NCBI RefSeq assembly: GCF_004210375.1
Contig: NC_134837.1
Span: forward strand, 162,109,310 to 162,173,309
Length of the DNA stretch: 64,000 nucleotides
Direction: 5' to 3'
Source of the DNA: Tachypleus tridentatus
Lineage: Eukaryota; Arthropoda; Merostomata; Xiphosura; Limulidae
Made by a program: the position numbers and the translations under genes. Positions 34,065 through 46,400 of this stretch are shown one piece after another (within the stretch, counting starts at the first letter, position 1; each line of letters starts with the position of its first letter). Below the pieces are notes generated by a model. The model ran no database searches. It worked only from the letters and a program-made list of their open reading frames with translations, and was not told the DNA's origin.

Positions 34065-34334
34065 TGTGCAGTTTGCTGTCGAAAGGTGGTTTCGGATAAA
34101 GTCCGTTTCCAAACCGAAATTAATATAGTTACAGTACGAATTAAACTTCTTTCCAAGTTGGTAATAAATACACAGTTGCTCTAAGTTGGATTGTCTTATG
34201 CAATATTATGTATTGCCTTTAACACAGGTCAAAGCTTATTTACAATGTAATACTATGCACTGCTCTAACACATGTTAAGTCCTTCACTAAAAGCGTTACT
34301 TTTACACAAAGATAGCTGTATTCAAATATTAATG

Positions 34335-34584
34335 CGTTGCCAGGTGGTTAGGGCCCACGAGTCGGAATCTAAGGGTTTGAATCTCCGTCTCATCAAACAT
34401 GTTCATCCTTTAGCCGTGTGAGAGTTATAATAACGACTGTCAATTCCTTCATTCGTTAGTAAAATAGCTCAAGAATTGATAGTGGATGAAGATGACTAGT
34501 TGTCTTCCTTTCTGGTATTTCTCTCTTTAATTAGCTATGGTTATCATAGATAGCCCTCGTGTAGCTTTGGGCAAAATTCAAATT
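34335..34584 (+). mobile_element. SINE family A, diverged
   Basis: Exact 11-bp duplication AAATATTAATG at 34324-34334 and 34585-34595. The first few head bases are missing although the duplication is intact, so this copy was integrated 5'-truncated. Confidence 0.92.
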
Positions 34585-34744
34585 AAATATTAATGATTAC
34601 TGACAAGTTTGTTTGTTTTTTCTTACTACCATAAGAAACACTTAAATACCTAAACTTGAATAAGTCGTTTTCATCTTCTCGGAATCATACGTGTTCTAAT
34701 AATATACATAATACTGAATTCAAATTTCCTTTGTACTACTAAAC

Positions 34745-34970
34745 GAGGCCAGGAATGACTGAGTGATTAACGTGTAGGATTGAATATCGGAAGGTCCAAT
34801 GTCCACGACATAATACTATTGAACACGCCCCTAATTTTCAATTGTGGTTGAGTTAAAAAATTTATAGTCAACCTGTTCAAAACCGAAAAAATAAATATAA
34901 TGAGGCGGTGGGTGCTTTTGACTGACTGCATTTCTTCTAATTAGCATTTCAAAATCAGAGGCACCAATAA
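34745..34970 (+). mobile_element. Possible third tRNA-derived SINE type
   Basis: GGCCAGGAATGACTGAGTGA with GGAAGGTCCAATGTCCACG looks tRNA-like. After an unrelated middle, GGCGGTGGGTGCTTTTGACT and GCATTTCTTCTAATTAGCA follow the family-A body order. Only one copy is seen here. Confidence 0.4.
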
Positions 34971-35111
34971 CAGAATCTTAAAGGTCTCTAACATGGCCGT
35001 TTTGTTCTTGTGTCATATAAAGATCAGATTTGAAATTTAAAAGTATGCTACTCAACGAATCTTTCGGCGACTTATTCACTTCTGTACTGGGTAATATACT
35101 GCTTTAAAGGC

Positions 35112-35224
35112 GTGCATTTTTTTATAACAAAGCCATATCGGGGTATCAGTCAGGTCTATCAATGGGAATTGAACTTCTCGTTTTAGTTGTATATCCGAAA
35201 CTTGCCATTGGCACATCGTGGGAC
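35112..35224 (-). mobile_element. SINE family B, degenerate
   Basis: CAAAGCCATATCGGGGTATC, CAATGGGAATTGAACTTCTC and GCACATCGTGGGAC in family order. Confidence 0.55.
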
Positions 35225-35740
35225 TCTTCAAAGGTAAAAGTTAATAAAGAAAGTTTCATTATTGCAAAAATACCGATTATTAGAATGTCGAAGTTATGTA
35301 TATTATGAAGAGTTTGAATGCTAATATTAAAAATGTAAATCAAAGTCACCACATTTATATTTATATTACATGTTCTTTAAGAATTACCATCACTTCCAGA
35401 GGCTTCTACATAATCTTAGGCCTAAAAGTCACATAACCTTTACGTATTTTACTACAAATCTTAGAGCTATTGATATTCAATGATTGATCACCAGTTTTCG
35501 GCGTTTATTCGTTGCAACATTATATTTACACATACCTATCGCCATCTCTCGGGCTAATTGATAAACAACAGTTTTGTTAACCTGCAGATGACCTAAGAGG
35601 GTTGAAACGTTGCTCTCTGCTTTATTTTGGTAAAATACCATACCAGCCGCCCGGGATACATAATTGATAATTAACACTTGATGGTGAGAAACCATTATTT
35701 GTTAAACTGTATTCTTAGTCAATGTTTTTAATGCTTTCTT
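35225..35740. other. Non-coding stretch with a hammerhead-like core
   Basis: CAGATGA (35585-35591), a possible short stem, and TTGAAAC (35602-35608) lie in order; see findings. Otherwise unrecognised. Confidence 0.3.
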
Positions 35741-36007
35741 AGAATGGCCAGGTGGTTAAGGCACCTGTCGCGTAATCCGAGAATCGCAGGTTTGAATCCC
35801 CGTCACACCAAACATGCTCGTCCTTTCAGCCGTGGGGGAGTTATAATGTTACGGTCAATCCTACTATTCGTTGGTAAAAGAGAAACACAAAGTCGGCGGT
35901 GAGTGGACTTCCCTCTAGTCTTACACTGCTAAATTATGGATGGTTAGCGGAGATAGCCCTCGAGTAGCTTTGTGCGAAATTCAAAACAAGCAAACAAAAA
36001 AAAAAAA
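35741..36007 (+). mobile_element. SINE family A
   Basis: Head AGAATGGCCAGGTGGTTAAG, B-box GGTTTGAATCC and body with a short deletion before CTTCCCTCTAG. It ends in CAAGCAAACAAA and a long A run. Confidence 0.9.
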
Positions 36008-37559
36008 GAGAGCTTACAAAATGAAAACGATAATTTTCTGTAAATAAACAAACACTAAAGTTTGCTTCTTTATAGCCAAATATTTTTAATTAACTCAACC
36101 ATCTGATGGTAATATTTTAGTTTTCTCATGATTTTATAATTAAAAAAAACGCTGCTATTCTAGTTATTAAAAGCTATTGTTTGAGGTGTGGAAAAGGAAT
36201 ATTTTTATAAACTATATTTTAACATATTATACAACATACCTAAGTATATATTTAAAACTATTTTTAAGCATATCAGCGAGACTTTACAGGCTTGGTATAA
36301 CTTTCTGAATGTTCAAATACACTTAAAATCTCAACTTCTGACAGCATCATCGCAAAAAAAAAAAGTAGGGCGATTGAATGCGAATTAAGTAAACTCGACG
36401 TAAGATTTTGATTTAATCTAACTAGCAGAAATATATAGATATATTAATTTAAAACAATTATCCTGCATTATTTTTAATATTTCTTCTGGACCATTGTGAT
36501 CGTTATTCCATTCCCCTAACTGTCAATTAAGATTTAATATTTTTTAATTCAAATTTCTAAGTGATATTTATAGAAAAGTAAATTGATGCAATTAATATAC
36601 TTCGTAACTTGTAAAATATAATTATGAAGTACATGTTGCACCATCTATCATTGCATTGACCAAATTAATAGGTTTCAAGGTAGCGAACGTAATTATGAAC
36701 GAATACTTTAAAGTTAATTTCCACCATACGTAGTTCTATTTCAACATAAAACAAGTGTACTTGATTCATGAAATTCTCACAAGGTGTCTTTAGTCAAATT
36801 GTTGACGGTATAATATTGTATTTGAATATTTAAGCATCGGACATAATAAATATGTAGTTATTTTGGAGACCATACAAAATTATATCCGACAAAAAATGTA
36901 ATGATCAAATCAACTAGTATTTATACTTAACATTTTACTTGGGAATTTAATTACTTGATGTAAGTAACTATGAAAATTAAGACACATATCACACATGTAA
37001 AAACCTATTTCTTTAACTTATACTGCATGATACATGATTTCATCTTAATTGTTCACTCGTTTTGAAGTTTTTCCAAGGCAATTTACTTATTTAGTCAGGA
37101 CCTGGTATATTTATGTGTGTAAGTGAGGAAATGCTTTCGGTATCATGTCAGGATACACAGATTTTCATGTTATTTTTCATATTCAATGATAAAAAACTTC
37201 AACATTAATGTCGTTTAGTTTAAAAATAAATGTTTATAAAGAAACCTTTTAATAAGACCTTTACATATTATTGAAAATGTGTCCATGTGGACTTAGAGAG
37301 ATTCTGTTCATCGCATTACTCTGGTCTCCAAAGGTTCAAGTTCCTTAAAGTAAAAATTCCATTTACAATTTAAGGGTAAAGATATACAAACTACTAAATG
37401 CAGTATGCATACCACATAGGGACATAACAACAAATGTCTACAATGCTGTTCTTAACATATAGTACTTCTGTTTTTCCATTTTCATAATTAAATCAATGAA
37501 GGGATGCATTTATGTTAATATTAGTAGTTTGAAATTAAACACAAAGTTACACCATGGGG
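36008..37559. other. AT-rich intergenic stretch
   Basis: No gene recognised. A 30-bp family-B tail scrap (AAATTAAACACAAAGTTACA) lies at about 37528-37560. Confidence 0.4.
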
Positions 37560-40431
37560 TAATACATTAAACCAACTTTATCATCTTCATAATTATCACA
37601 TGAAGGAGTCTTTTACCTTAAAGTTTGGTTGTAATGTCCTCGCACATTAACATTATAAAACACTATAACCAGTTTTACATTTCCTAAATTACTAAACATA
37701 TTAAGAGTAAATCATAATAAAGTGATTTATTTTCATGGTTTGCTAAAAAAAAACCAAAAAAACTATCCTTAAATATTCAACGATGTGAACAAACTTTAAA
37801 CAATTTTAAGACAAAATGACTTTTTATTTCTTACATTCCCAAGACTAAATACCATTGAAATGTCAAAGTGATTCACATTTGGTATAAATAAAACAAACTA
37901 GTGAATCTCTCTATTCCAACATTTAGCTTGATGAAACTTTAAATTTAATCATAGATCTTTCCCCTCCTCCTGACATTGAGCAATAAACAATTATTGGATA
38001 TTCCTGTCCTCTCCACAAAGTTAAACCATTTCCTCTTTAATGACATGTTTATAACCAGGAAGATGGAACTGCCATAGACCCCAGCTGAATCTAATGATAG
38101 CCAACAATTTTCTATGCTATCATGAATTCATGCCTGTCCTTTAAAAATGCTATATAGATGATACTTTCTTACTGTTTCAACAATCAAATTATGCTTCTTA
38201 GTTACTTTCTTACTTTAATTTCCAACACCCCAATATCACCTTCACATCCACACTCAAGAAAAATAATCCTATAACCATTTCTTGACATTAAGATTATCAA
38301 AAATAAACTTCTCCCTCTGTTCATCATAAAATAACTCTGACTGGGTTTTACATCAGTTTTTGTTTTGTTTTATTCCAACCTCTTTAAACATAATCTGGTC
38401 ATGTCATTGTTCAATGCAATTTTTATTTTTTCTTTATTACATTCTACAGGAAGAAACTACCTTTCTACATAAACATGTGAAATAATGGTTATCCAGCTGA
38501 TTTTCTAAAAAAATTACATGCAATTTCTTAAACAACAAATTCCAACCACCAGCCAATATATGCACACCATCCCTATATTTCCCCTCATTATTTCTCTTCC
38601 TTTTATGGGTTCACAATCCCTACAAACTAACAAAAACAAAAAAACTCTTCTTTCTAACAAAAAACTTCTACCCTCAAATTCAGCTCAGACTGATAGACAG
38701 ATATAGTATACACATTAAAAACTTATTTTAATATAAAGATCAACAACCTAAACTTTTACATTCAGGGTTCATGTATAAATAAATGTGTAGTGACTGTTAG
38801 GCCAGATCCACTGGTAAAGCAAAATGCAACTTAAACACCAGTCTGTGTCAATTTGGGAGTATCTAACAGAGTTAACCATCCACTATCCAAACCCAGGCAC
38901 TCATCCATTCATTCATATTCTGAAATCAGAGGTCCATATATCCCACTTAATTATTTCTCTGTCATTACCACAGAATATTCATACCTTGAATACTACATTA
39001 AAGAAAGCTTAATCATAGCTAAAGACCACCAGATGGTTTACAACACAAAGCTCTTTAGATCTAAAATTGTTCCACCTTTTCACATTTAAGCTCAACTGTT
39101 GTGCAATATATCTATAATCCTTTGTTTTTGTTTTGTTCTTCTGTGTACCACTTCTAAAACCTAAGTAAACAAGTGATTGTGACATTATAGCTTTAGTCAA
39201 TAATCAATCATCTTCCAAAAATGATTTTCATATTACATTGAAGATGGAATAAGTTATTTCAAGACATTCAAACATGTAAATAAAATATTTAGTGTTTTAT
39301 CAACTACCTTTATTAAACTTTGTTTTCCCCATCATAAATCCATTGCTCTTGAATCTCACCCAATATCTCAAAACTTAAAGTTTAGATAACCCATTCCCTC
39401 AATTTATTTATTTAAGAAACTTTCAAAATTAATATTTAGAACATCATACACTGTTACTAAATCTTATTTCTTAAGTACACTAATATAAAACATTTCATTC
39501 CTTTTAATCAAATATAACCAAGCATTTCATCTATACAAAGAAATAGAGTAATGACAATCAATCATAATTTTCCTCACTTTTCCCTCTCTTTATTTAGTTC
39601 ATTAATTTAGTCAGCATAAAAATTCTCAAAGTATTACCTTAGCTTTGCTCTTTTAAATTATCAATGCACAATGTAGTAATTGAAGATAATTCACAATTCT
39701 CATCTAACAAAACATTTCCAGAAAACAAAAAGTTGGTAATTTTCATTTATTTTATAAACCTCTTATACAGGAGTTCTATCTATAAAATCATTTTGTTTCT
39801 GTTGACATGTAACTATATATACATATCAAAAACAATTCTATATACTTGACAGTTTGCTACAGTAGCTGTATGCTCAATGAATTCTAAACAATAAACCATA
39901 ATCTATGGCATTACTACATTAAAAATTACACTTCAAAATTTTAAACATACGATATGCACATCTATACAGTAATTAAATTTAAAAATTAAATCAAGCTTAG
40001 AAACTTATTAGAACTACTTAAGCCCATTCTGTACATTTAATAATTCTAGTACAAGACTATTCTATAGTCTGAAATAGTTTTATAAACCAGAAATTCTTAT
40101 ACAAAACAGTTTTTTCAAATTCACAAATGTTAAGATTTTATGGCAGATCATATAATAAATATAAAATACAAAAAAAACCTTGTATTTTATAGAACACCAC
40201 ATTATACTATAATTTCATATGAATGAAAGTTACCTCTTTCAAAATTTCTCATCAACTCACTACTCAAATGCCCTTTGCAGAAATATATAATGGAGAATGA
40301 ATTATTTTTTACAGTCAACTCCAGATAATATGTCAATGATTAGAGAGAAGAGCTTGTAAAATCCACAAAACTGGGTTGATATAATAATCTGTTAGCACTT
40401 GTTATAAAAATAACAATACTTTATTGCTTTA
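37560..40431 (-). other. Probable NFYB 3' UTR / downstream flank
   Basis: No coding sequence is seen here. The plus strand is notably poor in G and rich in A, C and T (for example 38521-38580 has two G in 60). On the NFYB-sense strand that means C depletion with G/T excess, a skew often seen across transcribed DNA. Minus-strand AATAAA signals occur, for example near 39309 and 37727, but I cannot say which is used. The skew fades near 37.5 kb. Confidence 0.35.
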
Positions 40432-40458
40432 TCATCCAAACTGTATCTGTTGGTGTAC
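40432..40458 (-). CDS. NFYB: NFYB terminal coding exon (27 nt) with stop
   Basis: Reads VHQQIQFG then TGA, directly after a TTTTTACAG acceptor. Vertebrate NF-YB ends in the closely similar VQQIQFS, which is why this short exon is accepted although it lies 7.2 kb from the previous one. A minus-strand AATAAA occurs within 12 nt of the stop, too close to be the likely main poly(A) signal, so the 3' UTR probably runs further toward lower coordinates. Confidence 0.88.
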   Translation of the reverse strand, partial: VHQQIQFG

Positions 40459-43400
40459 CTGTAAAAACAGTAGAAATACAACATATATCCTTCTTTACAA
40501 TAATAAACAACTTATGAAGTGATAACAAAAAAAGTTTCACTCAGAACATCTTTGAAATTTTATTTAGTTTTATGAAGACTATCAAATCGTTTTTACATTA
40601 ATATAATACTTAGAGGTAAATTAAAAAAGTACAGATGGCTTCTTCATTCCTAATCTTCATATAAAATTTTAATTCATTTTTACATAAATGTTTGCTATCC
40701 ATTTTATCATTACATTTCTCTGAATAAACCATTGATGTTTTAGCTATGAAACAAAACGAATGTAACATCCAAAATCTTTACACTCAAGCTCAACTCATTC
40801 AAATAGTACTACAAAAACAAATGGAATAGTACAAATATTCTGCTGTTTATACAAATATCTGAAATGTTTTGTAGTATATAATTATCAATTGGTCACACAG
40901 ATTAATCGATGTCACAAGAAAGCTTTAGATGGAACTAAAAACATGACTTCTACTATATATGTTAGATAAAAACAATATTATACTACATTCTAAGTTCTAC
41001 AATTATTTAATGGAATTTTGTATATCTATATTAAGTGACCATTTACAAAGTGAGCATATTTCTTTCCACAGTATTAAAAGAAAAAAATCGTAAATTATTA
41101 GCACATCACGTTTTATTTTTTTTAAATGAAGTTTTTCAACCATTTGTTCCTACTTGTTTCTTATTATGATGAACATCTCTGCAAAGCATGTTAATGAATA
41201 AGAAACAATAACAAAATGCAGATATTCTATTTATTAAAAGAAAATATTTTACAGACAGATGGATATTACATGCTGTTAATAGTTCTTAAATATATTAATA
41301 GTTCATGTTACACATAAATAATACAACAGAATAAATAAGTTACATTTTTCTATGAGGGAATAGCAAGATTTTAAAGACCTATGTTTAGAAATATACAGTA
41401 TTTCTTTTCTGGCTGATACTAAGTAAAATAATGATAACATTTTTCAACACAGAAAATGTATTTCTGATAAATAATTACTTCCACTCACACAATAAATTTC
41501 CTCAATTTGTTCTGCCCTCTATATGAAGAATCTTCACTTGCCAGTAATCTTGAGACTCTCACCAATCCTCACATGTTTTACACATGGTATAGCTACATTG
41601 TAGTATGCAACAACCTCATCAACAGGAATGCAACAAACCCTCCTAGCCCAGCTATCTCTCTCTATACTGTATAGCACCATCATCACTCAGAGATTAAGCA
41701 AGAAAAGAAGCACTGAAAGTGGGTAAGATAGATAGGAAGTGTAAGCAGAGGTAAGTATCTATGGGAAAATACATGTTGGAAAATGTTACCTTCCAAAATA
41801 ACACCTTACCTCTCTCTCACATAATACCTAGAAGCTCACACTAAAACCATGGGAGGACTGGTGCAAAAGTTACCAAGATGAACCCCCTTTGGAAGGTTAC
41901 TGAAAAGAGCTTATGGAGGGTGATACCTTAAATCACGAAAATATAGGGGAACACCTGTGGAAGACTGCACCTCATCTGTACCAGAATATACTCTTTGCAT
42001 ACAGTAAAAATGCAGACAGGAATCAAGTCCAATAAGGAATATATACCAGGAAGCAGAAAGAGAAGCTAACTTCCATTTCAGCTACATTGGTAGGACACAT
42101 ATGCAGACCTAGTATACAACCAGTGCCAGGCCACCAAGGAACCTAAAAGCATAATAACAGAAGGAATGGGAAGGAAACAAAGGCAGTGGATCACCTTCAG
42201 TCCAAAACCAGGTGGTATCAGGAATTTTTTATCCAGTCCATAGCAAAAGAATGACAACACCCCTAACAACCAAAAGTTAGAAAACCTGTATTAGCTGGTC
42301 CTGCACTGATCCAACATTAGACCATCAAGGAACCAACATCTGGGTGGCACAAGGATATAGGAAGTCAGTCAGAGGGATGAACTGTAGTTGGCAGATTAGT
42401 CCAGTCTAAAACCAGGCAGCATCAGCATTTTTTCATCCAGTCTGTGGTAAGCATGTTTGGAATTAAGTGCAAAGCTGTGCTCTGCCCACCATGGGTATCA
42501 AAACCCAGCTTTTAGTGGTGTGAGTCTGCAGACATACTGGTGTGCCACTAGGGGCATATGTGGTAAGAGCAGAGTACACACCATATACACTAACAGAACA
42601 CCACTACCCTGCTCTCTACTGAGTGAAAGTAGTCACACTCAAGAAGAAGCCCTCCATGATCTACCAACCCAGCAGTAAAAAAAAAAAAAAAAAAAGTGTA
42701 TAGTAAAAAAGACTCCTGTTCTCCAATACAAGAAGAGGGATAGGAAGGTACATGCACTGGAGAGCAGAAAGAAATGCAACACCTTATGACAGTGCAACAA
42801 GAGACCAGGAAACCCTATTTTTTAAAAATCAGGTTTATTCATCTATGACCTAATGGATAGACAGCTGTACCAACATTGTTTTACTCATGATAGTCCATGA
42901 GTCCACACAGTCTGAAACAGTAATGGATATGGAGGATGGTGATCAAAAGCAAAGCCAGACAAAGAAGAAATGAACAGGTAATATGTAACAAAAGTGTGAG
43001 GATTAGTCTATATGCCAGCCTGCACAACCTCCTGTAACAGATGATAGAAGTGAGCAACAAGAGAGAGGGGAAACGATAGACTTGCAGAAAGGAAACTAGG
43101 AAGATGTGATGACAATCCTTATCCAACAGAATATAATACTGATGGATGATTTGATGGAGCGAACTAGTAAAAGTAATAGGAGAAAGGTCCCAGCCAGAAG
43201 AGGAGCTACATGGAATAAAAAGGCAGGAGGAACAACCACAAAAAAGTGCAGAACACAAAACAAAAAAAAAAAGAGTCCACACAGGACAAAAAAGAATGGT
43301 ACTGACAGAGAATAAAGATGAGCAATGGATGAAAATGAATTAAAGGTGCAGAGTTCTTGGAAAAAAAAAGCACAGTTGGAATAAAGGAGAACATATGAAC

Positions 43401-46400
43401 AGTAACAATGCATTCAAAAATATTATGAGCATACACATCTGACCTTTGATATTTGCATGGGAAAAGGAGTAAGAAAAGTTATGGAAAAAATGGTAAAAAC
43501 AATAAGAGACTAAAGGTTCAAAGAGAGTTGAAGTAAGGGAATGTACAGCAAAATTCAGGGATAATGGCAGGCTGAGGAGGGTACAGAAGCTGAAAGATCC
43601 TAAACAAGATAGAAAGGACAGAAGAAGACATGATGAAAATTAGAAAAATGGAAAGTATTAGACAGTGCAGCCTTAGAGCCTGCAATAGTCGATATGGACA
43701 AATTAATATCAAACAACCAGTTGAAAAATTTGGAAAGGTGGGAATCAGTTGGTTTCAAAAGAGAAGAAGCCATAACAGAGAGATCAACGATGGAAAATGA
43801 GCCACTTATTAAAGAGTTAGAAAAGTATCAGTGGTAAATCGAGGATGGTAATGAAACCAACTTAGACATTAAATATTTAATACCAGATGTCAGTACCCTA
43901 ATTCCTTGGGAACAATGTAAAGACAGGAATAAAATACTGAAGAAAAATGAGCAACCTGAATGATAGCATCTATAGCTCTTAGGTCCAACACTGCTAAGGA
44001 CAGACATTGGCAAGAACTAAGATTTCTTGGAGGAGGGAAGTAGCAGAAACAGAAGACAATGAAAAAAAACAAAATACAACAAAAGAAAAGATTCTCTGAC
44101 AGAAATCTCAGTGCCCAACAATTAGCTGCTAATGAAGAGCAGAAGTCTGCAAGCTGATCTAAACAGGCTCAATTATCTCTGAACTTATAGAACCATCACT
44201 GCCAAAACTGACAGTACCAGGCACTGGAAGAAATTATGACAACAAAGGAATTGGCAATGGGGACAGGGACAACAAAGGAAGCAGAAACTTGGGAACAGAA
44301 AAAGGTAAACAGTGAAGTTAAGAAAATGCAATGGCATACAATCCTGACATGCAACTTCAGAGGAAGAAGCACTCCAATAAACTCACACTGGCACAGAAAA
44401 GGAGCCAGATGAAGCTAAAAAAGAGGAAAAAAATACTTGAATAAGAAGGGCATTTCATCCCAATAAGGTATAACAACAAATCAACCAAATATAAAGTGAG
44501 AATGCTAAGAAAGATAAACACATGATTGTAGAGGAAAATGGTGAATTAACATGGAAAAAAGTTAAATGGAAGAAAAATAATGCCAAATGGGAGAGAGTTC
44601 AACATAAAGATGGTAATAACTAAGCCTAAAGAAGTCAAAACAGAGAACATGATCACCAGTCTTCAAGAAAAGACTGCACCTGATGTTATGTCCAGACATA
44701 TGAGATAACAAAGGGCATAGAATGTGACAAACATGCACCAAAGTCAGGGTGAAAGTAATGAAACACAATCTTTTGTACCTGGAGAGAAAGTAAAAAACAT
44801 AAAAATAAGAAACAGAGCAAATTACAAAGAGAAAGAGAGAAAGAACATAACTGAAAAACCCCATCATAAACATATAGACAAAAGAGGCTTAGTTAGATTA
44901 AAAACAACATGTGTATAAGATAAGGAAAAAGTAGGTGGCGAGAAAAAACTGGCAAAACTCCTTACATTACAAGTGCAAAATAGGGATAGAAGTATTTCAG
45001 GTTAAAAAGAAGGTCCAGACTACATGAAAGATTCCACCACACAAAAAAGTCACTTTCCCAACAAACTCAACACCACTTTACCTCTTAGTCCAGTACAAAC
45101 ATCTTGTTGTTTTACTTCAGACAGAGTTGAAGTTACACTTGTGAAATAGTAACATGAAAAAAAGACAGAAAAATCTAGACACACACACAAAAAAAGTTGC
45201 AAAACATAGATCCAACAGTACATATGTATCCATACCATGTTATGTCTTTGTAGATACTTCAACAAAAAATGTGATGTCCAAAAAGTTTAAAGTGGAAAAA
45301 AGACATCCTTACATACAAGTACAAAATTAAGTGCAGATTGTGTTTTATAGTATACAGGGAGTAAGCTGCACTAGAAGTGTTGCACTTATACTGATGAAGA
45401 GTTGTCACATGCTCATTTGCATGTTACAATGCAGATATACCAAATGAAAATATGTGGGCTTGTGACCAGCAAATATTTCATACATAGAAAGCAGCACAAA
45501 TTAAGAAAAGCTATTATTTAAGTGAAAGTGAGGTATCATATTAAAATTCAGATGTATTAATAATATAAAAAAATATTGATTTAGTGGCTAATAAAAATGA
45601 CTGCTAGACACTAGATAATATTAACCAATGAATGCAAAAGATATTCCTTAGTAAGTACATGTGCATCCCTTGCTTCATTTATTATTAAACAATTAACCCT
45701 TTCAGATGAATAGCAGGTCAAAAGCCATGTCATCTTGTTTGTTGACAGATTCAAAATTTTATTGAACTACTATTTAATGAATTTATGTCAATAACTTTAG
45801 AATCAAATTGCAGTTTATAATTCAAACTTTAGTATTATGTATACGAGTTAATTTCTTAAAAGTAAATATTATAAGAACACATCAAAATATAGATTTTAGT
45901 GAGTCACGTGGTATGTTGAATGCAGTACTGTGTACAATGTTTGTGACAGCAAAATACAAAGTCTATAGTTTCATACAAATTATGAACTCAAATTAGTAAT
46001 ATTATCAAGTGATGTTATAAGATAAGAACCTCATATCTTTTTATTTTGCTGAGACATGGCTTATGTACTAAATCAAACACAGTAGCCTCATTCAACTCTT
46101 TCCAAAAGTGGCCCTTTATATACACTTATTTCAAAATATGACATGTGAATAACCAATAAACAGCTTAGAATATCCCCAGAGTGCTTTTCTCAGCCACTTT
46201 AATCTGTAAAAAGACTACAACATTCTTTCAATCTAAGATTTCAAGGAGGTAGGTTATGTCTTTAGCCTGCTTCAAGTTTCATATTTTTTAAAAACCTAAA
46301 TACCTCTTGGTTACAAAGCTTGATATATTATACTGGAGTTATATGGTATCAGTGTAGTTACTTACAATTTTTTTGGTTATACAACTGTATATATAAAACC

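Noticed and set aside
43106..43315. Lys/Arg-rich plus-strand frame as a basic nuclear protein
   Set aside because: Low-complexity translation of the purine-rich domain with no recognisable domain.
42881..43436. Minus-strand frames rich in Phe, Leu, Cys and Ser that look like membrane proteins
   Set aside because: They are by-products of reading pyrimidine-rich DNA; no conserved motif, no splice support, and all frames of the domain look alike.
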